Part shown: positions 1 through 5,744 of the stretch, in pieces
Layout: every line of letters starts with the position of its first letter
Position numbering within the stretch: position 1 is the first letter of the stretch
Assembly: GCA_903858075.1 (NCBI GenBank)
Contig: CAIOHI010000052.1
Coordinates: 1 to 5,744, forward strand
Source: an uncultured Actinomycetes bacterium
GTDB taxonomy: Bacteria; Actinomycetota; Acidimicrobiia; Acidimicrobiales; Ilumatobacteraceae
DNA: 5,744 nucleotides
Direction: 5' to 3'
Position numbers and translations under genes: made by a program
The notes under the pieces: model-generated
Database searches by the model: none
Seen by the model: only the letters and a program-made list of their open reading frames with translations
What the model was told of the DNA's origin: nothing

Positions 1-1428
1 ACCCAAAGTAAATGTTAAAAGTGCGGCCAACCCGTCGGCTCCAACAAGCAGCGACACCACTAACGTGCCGATGCCACACCACGCTGGCCAAAAAAGTCGC
101 TGGCGTAAAACTTCTTCCGACGCTTTACGCCAAGGCAGAACAGGCGCAATTGACATCATGGCAAGCAACGCAATGCCAATGGGCGTTGAGAGTTGATCAA
201 AGAATGGTTCGCCAACAACAATTTGTCGGTTCTGCAACGCCTCAATGACAAGTGGAAACACGGTTCCTAACAGCACTACAAATGCAAATAGTGCGAACAA
301 AACATTGTTGGCAAGAAATGCGCCTTCACGCGAAACAGGTGAGTCGATACTTCCTGGAGAGCGCAGAGAATCGCCACGCCATGCAATAAGCCACAGCGAA
401 ACGGCAACTATGACTCCGAAAAAGATAATGAGGTACTTGCCAATATCACTTTCACTAAATGCGTGAACACTGTTCAACACTCCAGAACGCGTGAGGAATG
501 TTCCGAGAATGGTGAGACTAAATGTTGCAAGAAGTAGCGACAGGTTCCACACACGCAACATGCCACGGCGTTCTTGCACAAGCACCGAATGGATATATGC
601 AGTTCCCGTGAGCCACGGCAAGAAACTTGCGTTTTCTACGGGGTCCCATGCCCACACACCGCTCCAACCAAGCACTTCGTAGCTCCACCAGCCACCCAAG
701 ATGATGCCGAAGGAGAGCAGGCCCCATGCACACAGGGTCCACCGTCGCGTTTCAATGAGCCAGCCTTCACCCACGCGCCCAGTAACAAGAGCTGCAATAG
801 CAAAGGCAAACGGGATGGTGAAGCCCACGTAGCCCAAATACAAAATGGGTGGATGGAAAAGAACCAAAATGTGATTTTGCAGAAGTGGGTTTGGTCCTGG
901 CCCGTCAGTAACGCCAGCAGCGCCCACTCCAAATGGGTTTGCCGGAGCAAAGCTGAGCAAGAAGAAAAATGCCAGAACAATAAACATCACGGCCATGGCC
1001 CACGCAATGAGTGGATCACTGAGTTTTTTACGATACCGCCACACCACAACTGCACATGACAGCGCAAGTGCAAGCACCCAAAGCAAAATTGAACCTTCTA
1101 AGGCGCTCCACACTGCTGTGAAGTTGTACAACGCCGGAGTAGAACGTGAGCCGTGCTCTTGCACATACTTCAAAGAAAAATCTCGCGTGATCATTGCGTA
1201 TTCCATTGCCGTCATCGCAGCAAAAGCTGCCAACAAAGCAAGGGCGGCAAACCGAGGAATCAGGCGTGCCGTGCGAGCCTCTCCATCATGCAATGACTCG
1301 CGGGCGGTGTAAATAGATGCAACGGCACCAAATGCCGATGCGATGATTCCAACGAGCAGTGCGGCACGACCCAAAGGCCCTGCAAGACCTTGGTTGACCG
1401 CTAGATCTAAAGTTTCGGCAGAGAACAC
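1..1428 (-). CDS. ccmF: CcmF, cytochrome c heme lyase subunit (C-terminus beyond left edge)
   Basis: The minus-strand frame is open from a GTG at 1428 to base 1, giving 476 residues; family members are usually about 650, so roughly the last quarter is outside the window. CcmF is the multi-helix membrane protein that takes heme from holo-CcmE and, in known systems with CcmH, attaches it to CXXCH motifs of apocytochrome c outside the membrane. About eleven hydrophobic segments are visible. Family hallmarks seen: WSALEGSILLW near residues 107-117, FHPPILYLGYVGF with H192, the tryptophan-rich WWD heme-handling segment at about 246-272 (GGWWSYEVLGWSGVWAWDPV), then ENASFLPW, H280 in AYIHS, and H322 in SGVLNSVHAF. 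H192, H280 and H322 match the positions of E. coli H173, H261 and H303; the fourth conserved histidine would lie past the edge. The start overlaps the end of ccmE by 22 bases and is supported by a GAGG seven bases upstream. It is the last gene of the operon that is visible here. Confidence 0.95.
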   Translation of the reverse strand, partial: MFSAETLDLAVNQGLAGPLGRAALLVGIIASAFGAVASIYTARESLHDGEARTARLIPRFAALALLAAFAAMTAMEYAMITRDFSLKYVQEHGSRSTPALYNFTAVWSALEGSILLWVLALALSCAVVVWRYRKKLSDPLIAWAMAVMFIVLAFFFLLSFAPANPFGVGAAGVTDGPGPNPLLQNHILVLFHPPILYLGYVGFTIPFAFAIAALVTGRVGEGWLIETRRWTLCAWGLLSFGIILGGWWSYEVLGWSGVWAWDPVENASFLPWLTGTAYIHSVLVQERRGMLRVWNLSLLLATFSLTILGTFLTRSGVLNSVHAFSESDIGKYLIIFFGVIVAVSLWLIAWRGDSLRSPGSIDSPVSREGAFLANNVLFALFAFVVLLGTVFPLVIEALQNRQIVVGEPFFDQLSTPIGIALLAMMSIAPVLPWRKASEEVLRQRLFWPAWCGIGTLVVSLLVGADGLAALLTFTLG

Positions 1429-1910
1429 GCAGCAGCCTCGGATTTATCTATGCGATCTTTATTTTCCGTGGAGTACGCATTTGAATGTTTGACTTCAATG
1501 CGGTCACTCAGAAAAACCCCATTTACCATTCGGCCGTGAGCAACGACCGGAATGCATTCTTGAAACACGCCACCTGGGTCACCGTCGTATCGCACATCGA
1601 GAGTTTCTTTATTGAACGACATAGAAAAAATAGTCATTCCCGCCGCTTTTTTTAAACTGCCTTCGTCTACAGCACCTTGAACTCGCAAACGGCGCGTTCC
1701 TTCACATCCGCTCAGAACTCCTACCTCGTCAACATTGCAGTAGTAGTCAATAGCTGAAGAAAGAAACTTCGTTACTACTACTCCGCCAAATACAAGAATG
1801 ACTACGAGCAGTAAGGCAGGTTTCCAACGTCGTTTTTGCGAACGCACAGATTCTGCTGCGGGCACGGCTTCTCGCGGAGCGAGGTTCAGCGAATCGTCAT
1901 CTAGCGCCAT
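1407..1910 (-). CDS. ccmE: CcmE, heme chaperone with canonical HxxxY heme-binding motif
   Basis: This 167-residue protein is the membrane-anchored chaperone that carries heme from the CcmABCD complex to CcmF. A basic N-terminal tail (QKRRWK, 25-30) precedes one membrane segment (about 31-50), followed by an extracytoplasmic beta-barrel domain of OB-fold type. Family landmarks are RLRVQGAVDEGS (74-85), DVRYDGDPGGVF (105-116), VVAHGRMVNGVF (122-133) and the heme-attachment motif at H142-Y146 (HSNAY; HDENY in E. coli). The histidine form is present, not the cysteine variant known from some archaea and sulfate reducers. The protein has four cysteines outside the membrane (C58, C69, C119, C162), which is unusual for the family. 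Its ATG overlaps the end of ccmD by 10 bases. A weak GAGAG lies about ten bases upstream. The C-terminal tail after Tyr146 is short (21 residues) and charged. Confidence 0.95.
   Translation of the reverse strand: MALDDDSLNLAPREAVPAAESVRSQKRRWKPALLLVVILVFGGVVVTKFLSSAIDYYCNVDEVGVLSGCEGTRRLRVQGAVDEGSLKKAAGMTIFSMSFNKETLDVRYDGDPGGVFQECIPVVAHGRMVNGVFLSDRIEVKHSNAYSTENKDRIDKSEAAACSLPKL
1436..1439 (-). promoter_or_regulatory. Ribosome binding site deciding the ccmF GTG start
   Basis: The minus strand reads GAGG, then seven bases, then GTG at 1428. This site lies inside the 3' end of ccmE. No ATG precedes the first membrane segment in this frame; the other non-ATG candidate, TTG at codon 19, would begin only just before that segment. 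The spacing supports GTG 1428 as the start, with translation coupled to ccmE. Read from sequence; not tested. Confidence 0.6.
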
Positions 1911-2035
1911 GGTTTGTCACTCTCGGCCATTGCGCCATTGATCTTGCGTGCCTGGCGAAACATGCGCAAAACATATGCACCTACGGCAATAAAGGTAACT
2001 ACGTATCCGCCAACAATGAAACTGACATGGTCCAT
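1901..2035 (-). CDS. ccmD: CcmD, small membrane subunit of the heme-loading complex (44 aa)
   Basis: This short gene was read by hand between ccmC and ccmE. It runs from ATG at 2035 to TAG at 1901 and encodes 44 residues. It starts MDHVSFIVGGY, has a single hydrophobic helix (about 5-23), then a basic patch (RMFRQARKI, 24-32) and a polar tail. The positive residues after the helix predict that the C-terminus is cytoplasmic. This size, topology and position between ccmC and ccmE are typical of CcmD, which associates with CcmABC and CcmE and is needed to release holo-CcmE. The ATG shares one base with the ccmC stop (TAATG), and a GAGG sits seven bases before it. Its last ten bases overlap the start of ccmE. 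CcmD sequences are poorly conserved, so the identification rests mostly on size, topology and position. Confidence 0.9.
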   Translation of the reverse strand: MDHVSFIVGGYVVTFIAVGAYVLRMFRQARKINGAMAESDKPWR

Positions 2036-2790
2036 TAGTTCGCCTCATTTCGTCGCTCTTGCAAAGCAGTTTCCAAACCACCATCTTCTATTGCATCGGC
2101 AAGTGCAAGCACGCGTTGACGATGAAGAACCATCCATGAAAACAGCAGGGTAAACACTGCTACTCCGAACAACAAGGAAAACAACATGAGGCCATCCATG
2201 GTGACATCGCCATTGGGTTGCAGAACCGAAGCCTCTTGATGTAACGAACGCCATAAAACCACACTGAAATGCACAAGTGGAATTTCCAGTACAGCGAGTA
2301 GTGCGACCACACCACTGCGCTTTGCACGCTGGTGATGGCTGCCGCCCAGGTCGCGCACTGCTAGGTAGCCAACATAAGTAACAAACAAGAAAGCTGTGGT
2401 GGTGAGCCGCGGGTCCCACTGCCAATAGGTTCCCCAGGTGATCCGGCCCCACAAGCTGCCAGTCACCAAACAGAGACCCATAAATATGACGCCCACTTCG
2501 GCAGATGCGCCTGCGATGCGGTCGAAGGTGAGGGAATGTTGTTTGCCCCACATGTACATTGCCGACGTAACAGCGGTAACGATAAATGCAAGGTATGCCA
2601 CCCACGCCGTAGGCACGTGAATGTACATGAGGCGCACTGTGCTTCCCTGAACCACGTCTTCATCGGTGAAGAACAGCCCGAGCAAGGTGAGGAACACCAT
2701 GCCGAGGAAAACAACAATTCCGAGCCCCCGAGAAGCACGGGTGCCCGTTGGTGTGTCTACTGGTGAGGGGAAGGGGTGAATGCTGTTCAT
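2035..2790 (-). CDS. ccmC: CcmC, heme-handling membrane protein loading heme onto CcmE
   Basis: This 251-residue protein has six predicted membrane helices (about 24-43, 58-80, 94-112, 128-146, 159-178, 199-224). CcmC binds heme and presents it to CcmE for covalent attachment. The tryptophan-rich WWD segment lies at about 111-129 (GSLWGRITWGTYWQWDPRL). The two conserved heme-ligand histidines are present as H58 (YIHVPTAW) and H184 (WRSLHQEAS), matching E. coli H60 and H184. The length is normal for the family. The N-terminal 20 residues are polar and not conserved. The cytoplasmic tail (225-251) is charged. The start is ATG 2790, because the upstream frame reaches a stop immediately; the ribosome site is weak (GAG four bases upstream). 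It is separated from ccmB by 47 bases, the only gap in the operon, and its stop overlaps the ccmD start. Confidence 0.96.
   Translation of the reverse strand: MNSIHPFPSPVDTPTGTRASRGLGIVVFLGMVFLTLLGLFFTDEDVVQGSTVRLMYIHVPTAWVAYLAFIVTAVTSAMYMWGKQHSLTFDRIAGASAEVGVIFMGLCLVTGSLWGRITWGTYWQWDPRLTTTAFLFVTYVGYLAVRDLGGSHHQRAKRSGVVALLAVLEIPLVHFSVVLWRSLHQEASVLQPNGDVTMDGLMLFSLLFGVAVFTLLFSWMVLHRQRVLALADAIEDGGLETALQERRNEAN
2043..2046 (-). promoter_or_regulatory. Ribosome binding site for ccmD
   Basis: The minus strand reads GAGG, seven bases, then ATG at 2035, within the last codons of ccmC. Good spacing next to the TAATG stop-start overlap indicates coupled or re-initiating translation, and it supports this short frame as a real gene. 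Confidence 0.6.
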
Positions 2791-2837
2791 TTTGCTCTAT
2801 GTGTTCTCATCTGAAGTTAGTTGCTTTTGACTATCTC
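2791..2837 (-). other. ccmB-ccmC intergenic spacer
   Basis: This 47-base spacer is the only non-overlapping junction in the operon. I see no clear hairpin, terminator or promoter in it. A start-like ATGAGA in the spacer is out of frame with, or stopped before, ccmC and does not extend it. It may simply be a spacer with a weak ribosome site for ccmC. Confidence 0.4.
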
Positions 2838-3536
2838 TCACTCTTCGGTGAGCACTCCAAAGGCAAGTGTTCCACCAAAACCAAAGAGTGCGCCAAATAC
2901 AGCGAGCAATGCCGCCCAAGGCCATCCTTCGCCAAGTGTGGCGCCACTGACCCCGAATGCCGACTCTGTGGCTCGGGTCGCCGCAATGAGAACAGGAGCC
3001 ACGGCGGGCAATAACAACAACGGCAAGAGGGTTTCGCGACCTTTTGCCGCCGCACCTAAACCCCCGTACAACGCCCCCATCGCAGCAATTCCGGTATTTG
3101 CCAAGAAACTTACTGTGACGAGAAGCACTGCTCCGCCCCACGACAACTGCACCTGATAGAGCACCAACGACAACAACACAAGAACGCATTCGAAAAGGAG
3201 CAGTTGTACAACAAGAGCCACCGACTTGCCTAAGAACACACCTGCCGGCGACACGCCAGCAACTTTGATTGCATCAAGTGCATTGTCTGCCGACTCAATG
3301 GCAAATGTGCGCTGAACAATAATGAGTGAAGAGAATAAAACGGCAAGCCATACAAGACCGGGGGCAACACGTTGCAAAATGCCATCGTTGTCAAGTGCAA
3401 AAGCAAAAAGCACCATCACAATTCCTGCGAAAGGCAGCACTTGGTTTACTAACACCTTGCTGCGCCATTCAATACGCAAATCTTTAGTGGCAATTGCTCG
3501 CGCAACCGACATTGTTGAAGTGGAGTGCTGTGTCAT
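2838..3536 (-). CDS. ccmB: CcmB, permease subunit of the CcmAB heme-export/holo-CcmE release transporter
   Basis: This 232-residue protein has six predicted helices (about 31-49, 58-78, 102-127, 134-155, 169-188, 207-228). With the ATPase CcmA it forms an ABC-type complex that uses ATP hydrolysis to release heme-loaded CcmE from CcmCD. Family signatures seen: the cytoplasmic N-terminal KDLRIEWRSK (18-27), QRTFAIESADNALD (75-88), and AKGRETLLPLLLLPAVAPVL (164-183), the most conserved stretch in CcmB. Length is normal (about 220-230). The ATG shares four bases (ATGA) with the ccmA stop, so translation is probably coupled. A second ATG at codon 9 has no better ribosome site. Confidence 0.96.
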   Translation of the reverse strand: MTQHSTSTMSVARAIATKDLRIEWRSKVLVNQVLPFAGIVMVLFAFALDNDGILQRVAPGLVWLAVLFSSLIIVQRTFAIESADNALDAIKVAGVSPAGVFLGKSVALVVQLLLFECVLVLLSLVLYQVQLSWGGAVLLVTVSFLANTGIAAMGALYGGLGAAAKGRETLLPLLLLPAVAPVLIAATRATESAFGVSGATLGEGWPWAALLAVFGALFGFGGTLAFGVLTEE

Positions 3537-4192
3537 TGTGCACCACGTTCCACAATGGCTCCACCAACAACTTCTATACGGCGTGTAGCAAGCGCACCAG
3601 CGCGCTCTAGCTCATGCGACGCAACAATGACCGTTGCTCCAGCACTTGTAGCTTCGCGCAAAATATTGTCGATCTCATCTCTTCCTGCAGCATCGAGACC
3701 TGCATGGGGTTCATCAAGTAGCCACAATGAAGCACGACGAATAATCAAAATGGCTAATGCGGTTCGCCGGCGCTGACCTGCAGACATTTTTGCAACGGTG
3801 GTACCCAAAAGACGCGTATGCAGACCCATGCGTTCGCCAGACAACGCAATTTCTTGCGCTGAGGCGCCAACCACTGCACCCCAGAACTGCAGGTTTTCCT
3901 GTGCGGTGAGATCGAGATACAACCCATTCGCGTGGCCCAACATTCCTACATGTGCTTGAGCCTCTTTACGCTGAGTTGCAAGGTTGAACCCCAGCACAGA
4001 TGCTTCGCCTCGTGCCAAAGGCACAAGCCCCGCGCATAGCCGCAACAGAGTTGTTTTGCCAGCGCCATTTGCGCCACTAATGAGAACGATTTCACCTTTT
4101 TTCACAACGAGCGAAGCCTCGGCAAGAGCGGGAAATGACCCCAAAAGCACTACAGCGTTGTGCAAACGCACGGCTTCATCAACGCTGCTCAT
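3533..4192 (-). CDS. ccmA: CcmA, ABC ATPase of the cytochrome c maturation complex
   Basis: This 219-residue protein is a complete ABC-type nucleotide-binding subunit. It shows the Walker A loop GANGAGKT (40-47), signature MSAGQ (136-140, a variant of LSGGQ), Walker B SLWLLDEP with D160 and E161, D-loop AGLD (164-167) and switch histidine H193 in ASHE. Alone, ABC ATPases are hard to assign. The small size, the GEASVLG stretch after Walker A and the position directly before ccmB identify it as CcmA. It powers release of holo-CcmE from the CcmABCD complex. It is the first gene of the operon: the next gene upstream is divergent. The ATG at 4192 is the first possible start, because the frame upstream meets TAG three codons earlier. 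The ribosome site is weak. Confidence 0.95.
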   Translation of the reverse strand: MSSVDEAVRLHNAVVLLGSFPALAEASLVVKKGEIVLISGANGAGKTTLLRLCAGLVPLARGEASVLGFNLATQRKEAQAHVGMLGHANGLYLDLTAQENLQFWGAVVGASAQEIALSGERMGLHTRLLGTTVAKMSAGQRRRTALAILIIRRASLWLLDEPHAGLDAAGRDEIDNILREATSAGATVIVASHELERAGALATRRIEVVGGAIVERGAQ

Positions 4193-4250
4193 ACCGAGAC
4201 GCTACCCATCACCATGGCAGAGGGCAAACGCGCCACTAACGTAACGGACG
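4193..4250. promoter_or_regulatory. Divergent gap between ccmA and the sortase; probable promoter region
   Basis: These 58 bases separate the divergent starts of ccmA (4192, minus) and the sortase (4251, plus). At least one promoter for each direction must lie here or extend into the opposite gene. No convincing -35/-10 pair is visible in either direction. A GGA five bases before the sortase ATG may serve as a weak ribosome site. The assignment rests on gene layout only. Confidence 0.3.
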
Positions 4251-5201
4251 ATGAATCTCAGAACCACTCGCGTTGTTGGCTTCGTCGGCAAGACCTTTAT
4301 TACTACTGGCCTGTTGCTTCTCGGACTCGTTGTATACCAACTGTGGGGCACCGGCATTGAAACACGCCGCACCCAAAGTGCACTGCGCCAGGAATTCAAT
4401 CGCATCATTGCAACGACAGAACCATCTAGAGCAGACGGTACTTCAGCATTCCTACCTGTCACCGATGCGCTTGCGCTCATTGAAATTCCGAGCATCAATA
4501 TTGCCAAGATCATTGTGGAAGGCATCACACCAAAAGATCTTCGGCGCGGGCCTGGTCACTTCCCCAAGACTCCCATGCCAGGCGAAATAGGGAATAGTGC
4601 AATTGCTGGGCATCGCACTTCTTACGATGCCCCATTTGGAAATCTCAATACAATCGCGCCAGACGACATCATTTATGTCACGACCACAAAAGGTAAATTC
4701 GCCTACACCGTCAAAGAAGTTTCGGTAGTTGCTCCCGACAAAACATCAGTGCTTGCCAATACTCCGAAAGTAGCAACCCTCACACTCATTACGTGCCACC
4801 CGCGCTTTAGCACCAGCCAACGTCTTGTTGTGCGCGCTGAACTCTTATCTACTACCCCCACCACCACGCCCGCTAGCACCCCCACCAGCACTCCAATGCC
4901 CACGACCACCATTCCGCAAGTTGTTGAGGCCGCACCACCTGAGGTGATCTCCGATGTATCGGCAAATGATTTTGGTAAATGGTTTTCCGACACCAGCGCA
5001 ATATTTCCCACTCTGTTGTGTGGTGCGTTGCTCATTGCACTAGCAAGTTCTCGAAAATTGATACGGAACCGAATTTCACGTCGCGTTACCTCACACCGCG
5101 CATCAAGTGTTACAACGTATGCACTGCTCAGCATTCCATTTCTCGTAACACTTTTCTATTTCTACCGATATATCAACTTGCTTTTGCCCGCTGGGGCATA
5201 A
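4251..5201 (+). CDS. Class E-like sortase with Thr/Pro linker and two C-terminal membrane helices
   Basis: This 316-residue protein is a transpeptidase that would cut a sorting motif in secreted proteins and attach them to the cell wall or to each other. It has an N-terminal signal-anchor helix (about 12-31), a stalk, and a sortase domain (about 72-199) starting ALIEIPSINI. The catalytic triad is intact: H121 in AIAGHRTSYDAPFGNL, C182 in TLITCHPRF, and R191 in SQRLVVRAEL. The TCHPRF form is typical of actinobacterial class E sortases. Unusually, a Thr/Pro-rich linker (201-222) leads to two more helices (about 250-267 and 289-310) joined by a strongly basic loop (RKLIRNRISRRVTSHR). The positive loop predicts that it faces the cytoplasm, so the catalytic domain is tethered at both ends. 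No sortase substrate or pilin gene is in the window, so its target is unknown. It is divergent from ccmA and convergent with the gene at 5210. Confidence 0.92.
   Translation: MNLRTTRVVGFVGKTFITTGLLLLGLVVYQLWGTGIETRRTQSALRQEFNRIIATTEPSRADGTSAFLPVTDALALIEIPSINIAKIIVEGITPKDLRRGPGHFPKTPMPGEIGNSAIAGHRTSYDAPFGNLNTIAPDDIIYVTTTKGKFAYTVKEVSVVAPDKTSVLANTPKVATLTLITCHPRFSTSQRLVVRAELLSTTPTTTPASTPTSTPMPTTTIPQVVEAAPPEVISDVSANDFGKWFSDTSAIFPTLLCGALLIALASSRKLIRNRISRRVTSHRASSVTTYALLSIPFLVTLFYFYRYINLLLPAGA
4851..4916 (+). repeat. Low-complexity Thr/Pro linker-coding segment within the sortase
   Basis: The segment encodes residues 201-222, of which 17 of 22 are Thr or Pro, with irregular ACC/CCC-rich codons (TTP, TSTP, STP units). 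It looks like a flexible wall-spanning or spacer linker, possibly O-glycosylated. The repeats are degenerate, not exact tandem copies. Confidence 0.6.
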
Positions 5202-5209
5202 TCCGCTTA

Positions 5210-5744
5210 TTAATTTCCGGTGAAACGTGCTTTACGTTTTTCAAGAAAAGCTGTGCGTCCTTCGTGTGCATCGGTACTCGCCCAGGCTTGCGCACGTAAC
5301 GCTTCAAATGCTGCATCATTAGCTATTTTTTCGGCAACGGCTTCTAAACCACGTTTGTGCGCGGCAATTGTGATGGGTGCCAAAGTAGCGAGATAATGCG
5401 CCCACTCAAGTGCATCAGAAAGCGTGCCAAGTTTGTGCACCGCGCCTTGTGTGTGAAGCTGTTCGCCGCTGTATGTGCTCGTACCGAGCAACATATTGCG
5501 TGCAATGGCCCCACCACATTCTCTTGCAACACGTTCAATGGTCCACTGGTCAACGGCAAGACCCAGTTTTGCTGCCGGTACACCAAAGACACTCGACGGG
5601 GTCGCAACTCGCAGGTCGCAAGCAACTGCAAGTTGAGTGCCGGCGCCTAAGGCATGACCGTGCACCGCAGCCAAAGTGATGCACGGCAGCGACGTAAAAC
5701 CGAGCAAGGTTGCAGAAAGTGCGCTACCAAATTCTTCATCTTCC
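5210..5744 (-). CDS. EchA6-like crotonase-superfamily protein, N-terminus beyond right edge, lacking both catalytic Glu
   Basis: The minus-strand frame is open from the right edge to TAA at 5210, giving 178 residues; family proteins are about 245-270, so about 70-80 N-terminal residues are missing. Crotonase-fold landmarks are visible: PCITLAAVHGHALGAGTQLA (20-39 of the fragment), ACDLRVATPSSVFGVPAAKL, then LGLAVDQWTIERVAREC and the C-terminal helices ending LEKRKARFTGN. In enoyl-CoA hydratases the catalytic glutamates lie in GxGxE and, twenty residues on, in PE. Here they are Q37 and A57 with exactly that spacing. The LGLAVDQW stretch and the tail resemble, from memory, mycobacterial EchA6, a non-hydratase acyl-CoA binding protein. 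The role is therefore probably acyl-CoA binding or another crotonase reaction, not standard beta-oxidation hydration. An internal TTG at 5707 is not the start, since the conserved frame continues upstream. It is convergent with the sortase, eight bases away. Confidence 0.88.
   Translation of the reverse strand, partial: EDEEFGSALSATLLGFTSLPCITLAAVHGHALGAGTQLAVACDLRVATPSSVFGVPAAKLGLAVDQWTIERVARECGGAIARNMLLGTSTYSGEQLHTQGAVHKLGTLSDALEWAHYLATLAPITIAAHKRGLEAVAEKIANDAAFEALRAQAWASTDAHEGRTAFLEKRKARFTGN

Noticed and set aside
574..1059. 161-codon plus-strand open frame
   Set aside because: It is antisense to ccmF, with low-complexity His/Asn/Cys-rich composition and no recognisable domain, while the minus frame gives a clear CcmF across the whole interval.
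2045..2605. 186-codon minus-strand open frame within ccmC
   Set aside because: It is in a shifted frame of ccmC on the same strand. Its composition (many Cys, Arg, His, Trp) is that of a frame shadow, and ccmC itself is intact with all family motifs.
2797..3189. 130-codon minus-strand open frame overlapping ccmB
   Set aside because: This is an alternative frame of ccmB with no membrane-protein or domain pattern; the ccmB frame carries the conserved KGRE...LAPVLIA-type segment.
4703..5134. 143-codon minus-strand open frame over the sortase
   Set aside because: It is antisense to the sortase; the Val/Gly-rich stretch is the complement of the Thr/Pro linker codons.
5185..5198. C-terminal LLPAGA of the sortase as a possible self-sorting signal
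   Set aside because: It lacks the LPXTG/LAXTG pattern and is at the extreme end, with no following membrane helix or basic tail as a sorting signal requires.
5199..5212. Possible bidirectional terminator between the convergent genes
   Set aside because: The inverted repeat is only four A/T pairs with a six-base loop and no T-run, too weak to be an intrinsic terminator.
5705..5707. TTG as start of a complete crotonase-like gene
   Set aside because: The reading frame with family-like sequence continues to the window edge, and a start here would omit the N-terminal third of the fold; the gene is truncated by the window.

Overview
The window most likely comes from a low-to-medium GC actinobacterium, probably Acidimicrobiia-like (inference). 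Base composition is roughly half G+C by eye. The sortase carries the TLITCHPRF-type active site of actinobacterial class E sortases. The acyl-CoA protein at the right edge resembles mycobacterial EchA6. The cytochrome c maturation genes look like the System I version found outside Proteobacteria. No rRNA, tRNA or other taxonomic marker is present, so this placement is tentative.

From the left edge to 4192 the minus strand carries one compact operon for System I cytochrome c maturation. It is transcribed right to left as ccmA, ccmB, ccmC, ccmD, ccmE, ccmF. CcmA (ATPase) and CcmB (permease) form, with CcmC and the small CcmD, the membrane complex that loads heme onto CcmE and then releases holo-CcmE. 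CcmE carries the heme covalently on a histidine outside the membrane, and CcmF is the ligase that receives it for attachment to apocytochrome c. The genes are tightly packed: ccmA/ccmB share ATGA, ccmC/ccmD share TAATG, ccmD/ccmE overlap by 10 bases and ccmE/ccmF by 22. Only ccmB and ccmC are separated, by 47 bases. The 44-codon ccmD and the edge-truncated ccmF (first 476 codons) were read directly from the sequence. The redox-thiol genes ccmG and ccmH are not in the window and may lie beyond the left edge.

After a 58-base divergent gap, the plus strand carries a class E-like sortase (4251-5201). It has an intact His/Cys/Arg triad, a Thr/Pro-rich linker and an unusual pair of C-terminal membrane helices. 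Eight bases later, and convergent with it, is the C-terminal part of a crotonase-superfamily protein (5210 to the right edge). Both catalytic glutamates of enoyl-CoA hydratase are replaced in it, as in EchA6, so it is more likely an acyl-CoA binding protein or a divergent enzyme than a standard hydratase.

No mobile element, CRISPR array, RNA gene or convincing terminator is visible, and there is no stretch over 300 bases without a gene. The locus is mostly ordinary. The points worth a second look are the sortase architecture, the EchA6-like pseudoenzyme, the extra cysteines in CcmE, and System I in a probable Gram-positive lineage.
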